Source of the DNA: Duganella sp. sic0402 | Lineage (GTDB): Bacteria > Pseudomonadota > Gammaproteobacteria > Burkholderiales > Burkholderiaceae_D | DNA: 64,000 nt | Direction: 5' to 3' | Assembly: GCF_019219065.1 (NCBI RefSeq) | Contig: NZ_JAHUWK010000014.1 | Location: 62,001 to 126,000 of the forward strand | Shown here: positions 44,237 through 53,559 of the stretch, in pieces | Layout of the letters: each line of letters begins with the position of its first letter | How positions within the stretch are numbered: position 1 is the stretch's first letter | Position numbers and translations under genes: made by a program | Notes under the pieces: generated by a model | What the model was told of the DNA's origin: nothing | Database searches by the model: none | Seen by the model: the letters and a program-made list of their open reading frames with translations, nothing else

Positions 44237-45508
44237 ATGTATTCACTCGCGTTTTCGATTTTGTTCGTATCTTTCATCATTTTGACGCTGCTGGTGCGTT
44301 TCTGGCTCGCTTCGCGCCAGCTGCGCCATGTGCTGGCGCACCGCAACGCCGTGCCGGCGGAATTTGCGGAAAAGATACCGTTGGCTGCCCACCAGAAGGC
44401 CGCCGACTACACGGTCGCGCGCACCAAGTACGGCATGCTGACGCTGATGGTGAATACCCTGGTGCTGCTCGGCTTCACGCTGCTGGGCGGGCTGCAATGG
44501 CTGTCGGTGCAGATTTTCCAGCTGACCGGCCCCGGCATGGTGTACCAGTTGGCGCTGCTGGCGGCGTTCGCGCTGATTTCCGGCGTCATCGACCTGCCTT
44601 TCGATTATTACAAGCAGTTCAAGCTGGAACAACGTTTTGGTTTTAACAAGATGAGCAAGGGCCTGTTCTTTGCCGATATGTTCAAGGGCGTGCTGCTGGG
44701 CGCAGCCATCGGCCTGCCGCTGGCGTGGCTGGTGCTGACGCTGATGAACCAGAGCGGCGACCTGTGGTGGCTGTACACCTGGGTGGTCTGGAGCGGCTTC
44801 CAGCTGCTGATGATGGTGCTGTTCCCGACCGTGATCGCGCCGCTGTTCAACAAATTCACGCCGCTGGAAGACCAGTCGCTGAAAGCCCGCATCGAGGGCC
44901 TGATGCAGCGCGTCGGCTTCGCCTCCAGCGGCCTGTTCGTCATGGACGGCTCCAGGCGCAGCGCGCATGGCAATGCCTATTTCTCCGGCTTTGGCGCCAA
45001 CAAGCGCATCGTGTTCTTCGATACGCTGCTGGCGCGCCTGCAACCGCAGGAAATCGAAGCGGTGCTGGCGCACGAACTGGGCCACTTCAAGCTGAAGCAC
45101 ATCATCAAGCGCATCGCCATGCTGTTCGTGATCTCGCTCGGTTTCCTGGCGCTGCTCGGCTACCTGAAGACCCAGCCGTGGTTCTACGACGGCCTGGGCG
45201 TCAACCCGCTGCTGCTGCCGGGCCAGGACAACGACGCCATGGCGCTGCTGCTGTTCATGCTGGTGCTGCCGGTGTTCACCTTCCTGTTCAATCCACTGAC
45301 CTCGATCGGCTCGCGCAAGCACGAATTCGAGGCGGACGCTTTCGCCGCCCGCCACACCGACGCGCGCGATCTGGTATCGGCGCTGGTCAAGATGTATGAA
45401 GACAACGCTTCGACGCTGACGCCGGACCCGCTGCACTCGGCCTTCTATGACTCGCATCCGCCTGCCAGCGTACGCATCCGTCAACTGAACCTGGCGGCGG
45501 CACAATGA
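44237..45508 (+). CDS. M48 membrane metalloprotease (Ste24/CAAX protease-like)
   Basis: A 423-residue integral-membrane zinc protease. The N-terminal CAAX-protease domain has several helices (from MYSLAFSILFVSFIILTLLV on). The zinc site is VLAHELGHFKLKH, with the third ligand Glu in SRKHEFEADAFAARH. Bacterial homologues act in membrane-protein quality control, since protein prenylation is absent. The gene ends with a 4-base overlap (ATGA) onto rsgA, so the two are translationally coupled. Confidence 0.92.
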   Translation: MYSLAFSILFVSFIILTLLVRFWLASRQLRHVLAHRNAVPAEFAEKIPLAAHQKAADYTVARTKYGMLTLMVNTLVLLGFTLLGGLQWLSVQIFQLTGPGMVYQLALLAAFALISGVIDLPFDYYKQFKLEQRFGFNKMSKGLFFADMFKGVLLGAAIGLPLAWLVLTLMNQSGDLWWLYTWVVWSGFQLLMMVLFPTVIAPLFNKFTPLEDQSLKARIEGLMQRVGFASSGLFVMDGSRRSAHGNAYFSGFGANKRIVFFDTLLARLQPQEIEAVLAHELGHFKLKHIIKRIAMLFVISLGFLALLGYLKTQPWFYDGLGVNPLLLPGQDNDAMALLLFMLVLPVFTFLFNPLTSIGSRKHEFEADAFAARHTDARDLVSALVKMYEDNASTLTPDPLHSAFYDSHPPASVRIRQLNLAAAQ

Positions 45509-46419
45509 GCAAGCAGCAAGCCGAACAGCGCACCGCCGTCATCATCGCCGCCCACGGCCGCCACTACCTGGCAGAGGCGGATGGCCAGAAGCTGCAATGC
45601 GTCACCCGCGGCAAAAAGACCAATGTGGCGGTGGGCGACATCGTCCACATCACCATGACCTCGCCCGACCAGGGCGTGATCGACAAGATCGCCGAGCGCA
45701 AGACGCTGCTGTACCGCTCGGACCAGTACAAGTCCAAGCTGCTGGCGGCCAACCTGACGCAGCTGTTCATCGTGGTCGCGACCGAACCTGGCTTCACCGA
45801 CGACCTGGTGTCGCGCGCGCTGGTGGCGGCCGAGGCGGCCGGCATCAAGGCGCACCTGATCCTGAATAAAACCGACGTGGCCGACGCGCTGCCGCGCACC
45901 CGCGAACGCGTGGCGCCGTATGCCGCGCTGGGCTACCCGGTGCACGAGGTGTCGGCCACTGCCAGGCCGGACGAAGCCATCGCCACGCTGCAACCGCTGC
46001 TGGCCGGCCAGTCGTCGATCCTGATCGGCCAGTCCGGCATGGGCAAGTCCTCGCTGATCAACCTGCTGGTGCCGGAAGCCGATATCGCCGTGCGCGAGAT
46101 TTCGGCAGCGCTCGACACCGGCAAGCACACCACCACCTTCACCCGGCTGTACACCCTGCCGGACCTGGGTCCGGACTCGGCGATCATCGATTCGCCGGGC
46201 TTCCAGGAATTTGGCCTCTACCATCTGAGCGAGGGCATGCTGGAGCGTGCTTTTGTAGAATTTGAGCCGTATCTCGGTCATTGCAAGTTCTACAACTGCC
46301 GGCACCTGATCGAACCGCAATGCGCGGTGCTGGCCGCCGTTGCGGAAGGCAAGATCGCCAAAATGCGTCACACGCTGTACGGCCAGCTGTTGCATGAGTC
46401 CTCACAGACCCTGTATTAA
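45505..46419 (+). CDS. rsgA: Ribosome small-subunit-dependent GTPase A
   Basis: A 304-residue circularly permuted GTPase that checks late 30S maturation. The N-terminal OB-fold (about 1-70) has VTRGKKTNVAVGDIV. The G-motifs come in permuted order: G4 as LNKTDV, then G1 as GQSGMGKSSLIN, then G3 as DSPGFQEF. A C-terminal zinc domain has FYNCRHLIEPQCAV. The start overlaps the M48 protease stop. The 46 bases after it contain a good -10 for the next gene. Confidence 0.95.
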   Translation: MSKQQAEQRTAVIIAAHGRHYLAEADGQKLQCVTRGKKTNVAVGDIVHITMTSPDQGVIDKIAERKTLLYRSDQYKSKLLAANLTQLFIVVATEPGFTDDLVSRALVAAEAAGIKAHLILNKTDVADALPRTRERVAPYAALGYPVHEVSATARPDEAIATLQPLLAGQSSILIGQSGMGKSSLINLLVPEADIAVREISAALDTGKHTTTFTRLYTLPDLGPDSAIIDSPGFQEFGLYHLSEGMLERAFVEFEPYLGHCKFYNCRHLIEPQCAVLAAVAEGKIAKMRHTLYGQLLHESSQTLY

Positions 46420-46436
46420 AACAAAGATTTTGTGTC

Positions 46437-46442
46437 TATAAT
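46437..46442 (+). promoter_or_regulatory. -10 element upstream of the TPR-GAF kinase
   Basis: TATAAT at 46437-46442, 24 bases before the kinase start at 46466. The -35 position (about 46414, TATTAA) is a poor match, so the promoter is only suggested. Confidence 0.4.
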
Positions 46443-46465
46443 GCCTTGGGGCAAGTACCTGGGGA

Positions 46466-49330
46466 ATGCCGATGGACCTGTTTGCGCTGGACGACGCAGT
46501 AGCCGATTGGGAGGCCGCCCTGTCCTCCCTGCGTGGCGCTGCGCGTTTGCCGGCGCTCTTGCCGCTGGCCTGGCATCTGCGCCAGCGCGACACCCCGCGC
46601 GCACTGCGCCTGGCCGCCGAAGCGCAGGCGCTGATCCCCTCCGCCGCCCTGCCCAGCGATGACGCCGATGCGCTGAACGCACGGCTGCAGCTGATCCACG
46701 CCGAGGCCGCCTGGCTGTCCGGCCAACTGGCTGTCGCCGACGCGCAGGCGCAGCAAGCCGCCGACTGCTTTACCCGCTTGCAGCTTCATCTCGGCATCGC
46801 TGACGCCCACTGGCTGCGCGCCTGGGTGGCCATCGACAGTGGGGATCACGAACGTTCCGAAGCCGCGCTGGAACAGATGTCGGCCGCCGCCCGCAGCGCC
46901 GGCGACTTGCGACGCTGTGCCATCGCCGATGCGGTCAACGCCCGCTGGAGCGTGCTGCGCGACCTGCCAAGCACCCAGCAACGCTGGGCCGGCCGCTTCA
47001 GCCAAGACGACGAACATCTGCCCACCGTGGCCAGCTGGATTTACGACTATTACGGCCTGGCCGCCAGCCAGTCCAGCGACTTCGGCGCCGCCGCCGCGCA
47101 CTATCTGCGCTGCTACGAGGCGGCGCAGGACAGCGGCCAGCTGCGCATGGCGATCACCGCCGCCATCAACATCGGCCTGAATTTCACCATTCTCAACGAC
47201 CACCATGCGGCGCTGGAATGGCTGGAGAGCGCGCTCGACCTGGCCCGCCCGACAGGCTGGCCGCGCAGCATCGGCGCCTGCCTGATGCACACCGCCGACA
47301 CCATGCGCCGCCTGGGCCGGCTCGACGCTGCCGGCGAGCTGCTGCGCGAAGCGGTGCAGATACTGGCGCCGCTGTCGGCCGCGCGGCCATACGCGATCGC
47401 GCTGCACTACCTGGGCGACCTGGCGCTGGACCAGGGCGACTACCCGGCCGCGCTGGACACTTTCCGCCAGCTGGAGGCGCGCGCCCACGCGCTGCACCAC
47501 GCCGACTTCCTCAGTATCTCGCGGCGCGGCCAGGCGCACGCGCTGTGCTTCCTCGACCGGCCGCAGGAAGCGCAAGCGGCCGCCGCGCGCGCCGCCGAGC
47601 TGGCGCGCGAACAGGCCAACAACTACAACCAGGTGGCGGCGCTGCGGGTGATGTCGCTGATCCACATGCGCCATAAGCTGCCGGCGCCGGCCGGCATGAC
47701 CGAGCCGAACGCCACGCTGCACTTCCTGCATCAGGCGCTGCTGGTGGCCGGGCATATCAACGGCTACACGCTGCCGGCCGACCTGCACGAAACGCTGGCG
47801 CGCGAATACGCGCAGATCGGCGACTACCAGCAGGCTTACGCCTCGGCGCAGCTGGCGGCCGCCGCGCGCGCCAAAACGCATAGCCAGGATGCCACCAACC
47901 GCGCGGTCGCCATGCAGGTGCGCCACCAGACCGAGAACGCGCGCGCCGAAGGCTTCCATCACCGCGAGCTGGCGGCCGCCGAAGCGCGCCGCGTGCAGCT
48001 GCTACAGCAGACCAGCGCCATGCTGGAACGCCTGTCGGCGATCGGCCAGGAAATCACCACCCACCTCGACGCCGGCGCCGTGTTCAAGGCGCTGGACCGC
48101 CATGTGCAGGCGCTGCTGCCGGCCGACACGCTGGCGGTGTATATGTGCGATCCGGGCTGCGACACCATCAGCCGCGTGTTCGGCATGGAGAACGGCCGGC
48201 CGCTGTCCGGCAATACCATCCAGATCGACAATCCGCGTGCCAACGCCGCGCGCAGCCTGCGCGAGCGCGCCGAGATTTATATCGCCGAAGCCGGTCCGGA
48301 CGATATCTTCCTGGCGCCCGGTACCCAGCTGATGGCCAGCGCGCTGTACGTGCCGCTGCTGGTCGGCGAACGGGTGCTGGGCGTGATGACGGTGCAGTCG
48401 ATCGAGATCGACGCCTACGGCGAGCGCGAACGGCTGATCTTCCGCACGCTGTGCGCCTATGGCGCGATCGCGCTGGACAACGCCGAAGCCTATCGCCAGC
48501 TGAAGGATGCGCAGACCCAGCTGGTGTCGCAGGAAAAGCTGGCGGCACTGGGCGCGCTGATGGCCGGCGTGGCGCATGAGCTGAATACGCCGATCGGCAA
48601 CAGCCTGCTGATCGCCAGCACGCTGTCGCAAAAGACCGAGGAAATGGAAGCGCAGATCAACGGCGCCGGTCTGAAACGCTCGGCGCTGCTGGCCTATCTG
48701 GACGATGCGCGCAAGGCGCACGAGCTGGTGATGCGCGGGCTGACCAGCGCCGCCAACCTGGTCAACAGCTTCAAGCAGGTGGCGGTCGACCGCACCACCG
48801 AGCAGCGGCGCGAATTCAATCTGGCGCAGGTGTCGCAGGAAGTGATCGCCACCATGATGAACCGCATCCGTGCCGCCAGCCACCGGATCGAAGTCGAGGT
48901 GCCGGAGACGATCATGCTGGACAGCTATCCCGGCCCCTATGGCCAGGTGATCGCCAATTTCATCAACAACGCGCTGCTGCACGCCTTTGGCGGCAAAGAT
49001 GGCAACAGTGGCAACAATGGCAGCAGTGGCGGCAGCATGTGGCTGCGCGCCCACGCACCGGTGGACGGGCGCGTGCAGCTGAGTTTCCGCGACAACGGCA
49101 GCGGCATCGCGCCCGAGCACATGTCGCGCATCTTCGATCCTTTCTTCACCACCAAGCTCGGACAGGGCGGCAGCGGGCTGGGACTGTCGATTAGCTACAA
49201 CATTGTCACTTCGCTCATGGGCGGCCAGATTTCCGTACACAGCGCGCGCGATGGCACCACGTTTACACTGGATCTGCCGCTGACCGCGCCGGAGCAGCAG
49301 CAATCGGCTACTACCCAGATCTATCACTGA
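46466..49330 (+). CDS. Soluble TPR-GAF sensor histidine kinase, orphan
   Basis: A 954-residue cytoplasmic kinase without membrane helices. Residues about 1-480 are TPR-like helical repeats. A linker coiled coil follows near 490-530 (FHHRELAAAEARRVQLLQQ). A GAF domain spans about 545-680 (AVFKALDRHVQALLPADTLA to VLGVMTVQSIEID). The transmitter then has the H-box GVAHELNTPIGN, the N box VIANFINNALLHAF, and DNGSGI, FDPFFTTK and GGSGLGLSI. An Asn/Gly/Ser insert (GKDGNSGNNGSSGGS) sits between the N box and the following strand. No response regulator is adjacent; the nearest complete ones belong to other operons. TPR repeats before a kinase suggest sensing through protein partners. Confidence 0.88.
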   Translation: MPMDLFALDDAVADWEAALSSLRGAARLPALLPLAWHLRQRDTPRALRLAAEAQALIPSAALPSDDADALNARLQLIHAEAAWLSGQLAVADAQAQQAADCFTRLQLHLGIADAHWLRAWVAIDSGDHERSEAALEQMSAAARSAGDLRRCAIADAVNARWSVLRDLPSTQQRWAGRFSQDDEHLPTVASWIYDYYGLAASQSSDFGAAAAHYLRCYEAAQDSGQLRMAITAAINIGLNFTILNDHHAALEWLESALDLARPTGWPRSIGACLMHTADTMRRLGRLDAAGELLREAVQILAPLSAARPYAIALHYLGDLALDQGDYPAALDTFRQLEARAHALHHADFLSISRRGQAHALCFLDRPQEAQAAAARAAELAREQANNYNQVAALRVMSLIHMRHKLPAPAGMTEPNATLHFLHQALLVAGHINGYTLPADLHETLAREYAQIGDYQQAYASAQLAAAARAKTHSQDATNRAVAMQVRHQTENARAEGFHHRELAAAEARRVQLLQQTSAMLERLSAIGQEITTHLDAGAVFKALDRHVQALLPADTLAVYMCDPGCDTISRVFGMENGRPLSGNTIQIDNPRANAARSLRERAEIYIAEAGPDDIFLAPGTQLMASALYVPLLVGERVLGVMTVQSIEIDAYGERERLIFRTLCAYGAIALDNAEAYRQLKDAQTQLVSQEKLAALGALMAGVAHELNTPIGNSLLIASTLSQKTEEMEAQINGAGLKRSALLAYLDDARKAHELVMRGLTSAANLVNSFKQVAVDRTTEQRREFNLAQVSQEVIATMMNRIRAASHRIEVEVPETIMLDSYPGPYGQVIANFINNALLHAFGGKDGNSGNNGSSGGSMWLRAHAPVDGRVQLSFRDNGSGIAPEHMSRIFDPFFTTKLGQGGSGLGLSISYNIVTSLMGGQISVHSARDGTTFTLDLPLTAPEQQQSATTQIYH

Positions 49331-49422
49331 GCCGCACAGGATAATCTGCGGTAATTAGCCCTCCCCGCCGAATTGCCTTTATAATTGATCGGCTAAGCCG
49401 TAGCCATCTGTCAGTTGTCATT

Positions 49423-50349
49423 ATGCCTATCCAAAAACCGATCAAGCATTATCTGCAGTTTTCCGACCTCACACTGGAAGAGTATGAGTACGTCATCGAG
49501 CGCGCGCATATCATCAAGCGCAAGTTCAAGAACTACGAAATCTATCACCCGATGATCGACCGCACGCTGGTCATGGTGTTCGATAAAAATTCCACCCGTA
49601 CCCGCCTCTCCTTCGAGGCCGGCATGCACCAGCTGGGCGGCGCCGCCATCTATCTGAACACCCGCGATTCCCAGCTGGGCCGTGGCGAGCCGGTGGAAGA
49701 CGCCGGCCAGGTCATGTCGCGCATGTGCGACATCATCATGGTGCGCACCTTCGGCCAGGACATCATCGAGCGTTTCGCCGCCAATTCGCGCGTGCCGGTG
49801 ATTAACGGCCTGACCAACGAACACCACCCATGCCAGGTAGCCGCTGACATCTTCACCTATATCGAACATCGCGGTTCGATCAAGGGCAAGATCGTGGCCT
49901 GGGTTGGCGACGCCAACAACATGCTGTATTCGTGGCTGCAGGCAGCTGAAATCTTCGGCTTCCACGTCAACGTATCGACCCCGCACGGCTACGAGATGGA
50001 CATGTCGCTGGTCTCCACCGACCGCTACACCTTCTTCAAAAATCCGTCCGACGCCTGCGAAGGCGCACATCTGGTCAACACCGACGTGTGGACCAGCATG
50101 GGCTACGAAGAAGAAAACGCCGCCCGCCTGAAAGCCTTCGACGGCTGGATCGTCGACAGCGCCAAGATGGCGCGCGCCGCACCGGATGCGCTGTTCATGC
50201 ACTGCCTGCCCGCCCACCGTGGCGAGGAAGTCGCGGCCGACGTCATCGACGGCCCGCAATCGGTGGTGTGGGACGAGGCGGAAAACCGCCTGCACATTCA
50301 AAAGGCGCTGATCGAGTACCTGCTGCTCGGCCGCCTGGAAAACAACTAA
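49423..50349 (+). CDS. argF: Ornithine carbamoyltransferase
   Basis: A 308-residue enzyme that joins carbamoyl phosphate to ornithine to give citrulline in arginine synthesis. The carbamoyl-phosphate site STRTRLSFEAG, HHPCQVAAD, and the ornithine-site FMHCLPAHRGEE are all intact. Length is typical. It lies 19 bases upstream of argG in the same direction, so the last two steps before argininosuccinate are co-transcribed. A TATAAT at 49380 is a possible -10 without a clear -35. No ArgR box was recognised. Confidence 0.97.
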   Translation: MPIQKPIKHYLQFSDLTLEEYEYVIERAHIIKRKFKNYEIYHPMIDRTLVMVFDKNSTRTRLSFEAGMHQLGGAAIYLNTRDSQLGRGEPVEDAGQVMSRMCDIIMVRTFGQDIIERFAANSRVPVINGLTNEHHPCQVAADIFTYIEHRGSIKGKIVAWVGDANNMLYSWLQAAEIFGFHVNVSTPHGYEMDMSLVSTDRYTFFKNPSDACEGAHLVNTDVWTSMGYEEENAARLKAFDGWIVDSAKMARAAPDALFMHCLPAHRGEEVAADVIDGPQSVVWDEAENRLHIQKALIEYLLLGRLENN

Positions 50350-50368
50350 TTACTAACTGGGATCAACC

Positions 50369-51601
<1,233 letters not shown>

Positions 51602-51624
51602 GCCCGCGCTGTTGCGGGATCAGG

Positions 51625-51654
51625 AATGGCCGCTCGCTGAGCGGCCATTTTTTT
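51625..51654 (+). terminator. Intrinsic terminator after argG
   Basis: AATGGCCGCTC (51625-51635), loop GCT, GAGCGGCCATT (51639-51649), then a run of T to 51654. It is a strong terminator that separates the arginine genes from the wsp operon. Confidence 0.95.
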
Positions 51655-51664
51655 GATACATTGA

Positions 51665-51689
51665 CTCCACGTCCTGATCGAGAGTGGAG
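51665..51689 (+). promoter_or_regulatory. Possible ribosome-site-masking hairpin before wspA1
   Basis: CTCCAC (51665-51670) can pair with GTGGAG (51684-51689), and the second arm contains the GGAG ribosome site six bases before the wspA1 ATG. If transcribed, the stem would hide that site. Six pairs across a 13-base loop is modest. TTGACT at 51661 may instead be part of a promoter. Confidence 0.3.
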
Positions 51690-51694
51690 CACCC

Positions 51695-53488
51695 ATGCTG
51701 AAAGACCTCAGTATCAAGAAAAAACTCGCCAGCGGATTCGGCGCCATTGTCGCTATCATCGTGATCCTGCTGGCCATGGCCTACACCAATTTCACCAGGC
51801 TGTCGGCGGCCAGCGGCTGGGACATGCACACCATGCAGGTGCTGCTGGAAGCCAACCAGATCGAAACCGCGATCGTGCAGATCCAGAGTTCCACGCGCGG
51901 CTACCTGCTGACCGGCGACGCCAGCGCAGCGCAGCGCATCCGCGCCGAAGAAGCGGTGCTGATGCGCCATCAGGCGGAAGTCGCCAAGCTCACCGCCGAT
52001 AATCCCGCCCAGCAGGCGCGCCAGCAAAAGCTGACCGCCTTCCTCGACGACTGGCTGAAGACCGTCATCAACCCGCAGCTGGACCAGCGCAGCGCCGTCA
52101 CGCCGGCGGATATGGCCGACGAGGTGCAGGCCGGCGGCCGCGCCATGGCCGAGGCGCGCGCCATGATCAAGGAGATCACCGACGAGGAACGCCGCCTGCT
52201 GGCCGAGCGCACCAAGACCACCAGCGGCCTGGCTGAATCGATGATGCTGCTGCTGGTGCTGGGCGGCGCGGTGTGCACGGTGCTGGCGCTGATCATCGGC
52301 GCGTTGCTGCTGCAGGCCCTGGGTGGACCGATCAGCCGCCTGGCTGCGGTAGTGGAACGCATCGCGCGCGGCGAACAGGATGCGCGCGTGGAAGTCACCT
52401 CGCGTGATGAACTGGGCCAGATGTCGAACGGCTTCAACCAGATGGCGCAAGCCATACAGGACAGCCTGCAGAAAGAACTGGCTGCCTCCGAGGTGCTCAA
52501 ATCCAAGGTCGATTCGCTGCTGACGGTGGTGTCCAGGGCCGCCGCCGGCGACCTGACCGGCAAGATCACGGTCCAGGGCGACGACGCCATCGGCCAGCTG
52601 GCCGATGGGCTGGACCGCATGTTCGAGAATCTGCGCGCGCTGATCAACGAGGTGCAGAAGGCCGGCATTCAGGTCACCACCTCGGCCACCGAAATCGCCG
52701 CCTCGGCCAAGCAGCAGGAAGCCACCGGCGTCGAACATGCGCAGACCAGCGTCGAAATCCTCAGCACCACCAAGGAAATCTCGGCCAATATCGCGGAGCT
52801 GGTCAAGACCATGGAGGACGCCACCAGCGTGGCCGACTACACCACCCACGCCACCGCCGACGCCCAGGGCAATCTGCGGCGCATGGACGGCACCATGCAG
52901 ACCATGGTCACCGCGACCGACTCGATCAACGCCAAATTGGCGGCGCTATCGGAAAAAGCTAGCAATATCAACAGCGTTCTGATTACAATCACCAAAGTGG
53001 CCGACCAGACCAATATCTTGTCGCTGAACGCCGCCATCGAGGCCGAGAAGGCTGGCGAGGCGGGACGCGGATTTTCCGTCGTCGCCACGGAAATCCGCAG
53101 GCTGGCAGACCAAACCTCCGTCTCCACCTGGGACATCGAACAGATGCTCAAGGAAATGCAGTCCGCCGTCTCCGCCAGCGTGATGGGCATGGACAAATTC
53201 TCCGAAGAGATACGCCGCAGCGTCGGCGAAGTGCGCCAGGTGACCAATCAACTGTCCGGCGTAATGGACCAGGTACAAAAACTGGCTCCCCAATTCGACC
53301 TGGTATTACAGGGCATGCAGTCCCAAGCCGTCGGCGCTGCCCAGATCAACGAAACCATGACGCAGTTGAATGACGCCACCCAGCAAACCGTGGAATCGCT
53401 GAAATCGACCAGCGAGGCGGTCCACCAGCTGCAATATGCGGCCGGCGGACTGCAGAGCAGCGTCGCCACCTTTTCGGTAGCGGCCTGA
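51695..53488 (+). CDS. wspA: WspA-type surface-sensing receptor, first copy
   Basis: A 597-residue MCP and first gene of the wsp operon. TM1 is at about 12-32. The periplasmic domain is CHASE3-like (about 35-180, with SSTRGYLLTGD) and TM2 is at about 183-208. Two HAMP-like units follow in tandem (from GPISRLAAVV and from LLTVVSRAAAGDL), then a signalling domain. The tip reads TNILSLNAAIEAEKAGEAGR, the WspA/PilJ-like variant rather than the ALNAAVEAARAG of chemotaxis receptors. There is no CheR docking pentapeptide. By analogy with Pseudomonas Wsp it reports surface contact or envelope stress. A second full-length copy follows 71 bases downstream. From about 52930 on the codon choice is less GC-biased than in the first part of the gene. 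Confidence 0.88.
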   Translation: MLKDLSIKKKLASGFGAIVAIIVILLAMAYTNFTRLSAASGWDMHTMQVLLEANQIETAIVQIQSSTRGYLLTGDASAAQRIRAEEAVLMRHQAEVAKLTADNPAQQARQQKLTAFLDDWLKTVINPQLDQRSAVTPADMADEVQAGGRAMAEARAMIKEITDEERRLLAERTKTTSGLAESMMLLLVLGGAVCTVLALIIGALLLQALGGPISRLAAVVERIARGEQDARVEVTSRDELGQMSNGFNQMAQAIQDSLQKELAASEVLKSKVDSLLTVVSRAAAGDLTGKITVQGDDAIGQLADGLDRMFENLRALINEVQKAGIQVTTSATEIAASAKQQEATGVEHAQTSVEILSTTKEISANIAELVKTMEDATSVADYTTHATADAQGNLRRMDGTMQTMVTATDSINAKLAALSEKASNINSVLITITKVADQTNILSLNAAIEAEKAGEAGRGFSVVATEIRRLADQTSVSTWDIEQMLKEMQSAVSASVMGMDKFSEEIRRSVGEVRQVTNQLSGVMDQVQKLAPQFDLVLQGMQSQAVGAAQINETMTQLNDATQQTVESLKSTSEAVHQLQYAAGGLQSSVATFSVAA

Positions 53489-53559
53489 TAACACCATAAA
53501 TATGGCCGGTATGGGACAATGCCAGTTGCAATCTGGTACCCGCCAGCCCTGGAGAGAAA

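Noticed and set aside
48998..49036. Short DNA repeats (GGCAACAGT/GGCAACAAT/GGCAGCAGT) as a possible CRISPR or phase-variation tract
   Set aside because: They are in-frame degenerate codons for a Gly/Ser/Asn linker within the kinase; units are nine bases, imperfect and without spacers.
49357..49385. Promoter for argF based on TATAAT at 49380
   Set aside because: The -10 is good but the bases at the -35 position (AGCCCT) do not match; mentioned only within the argF entry.
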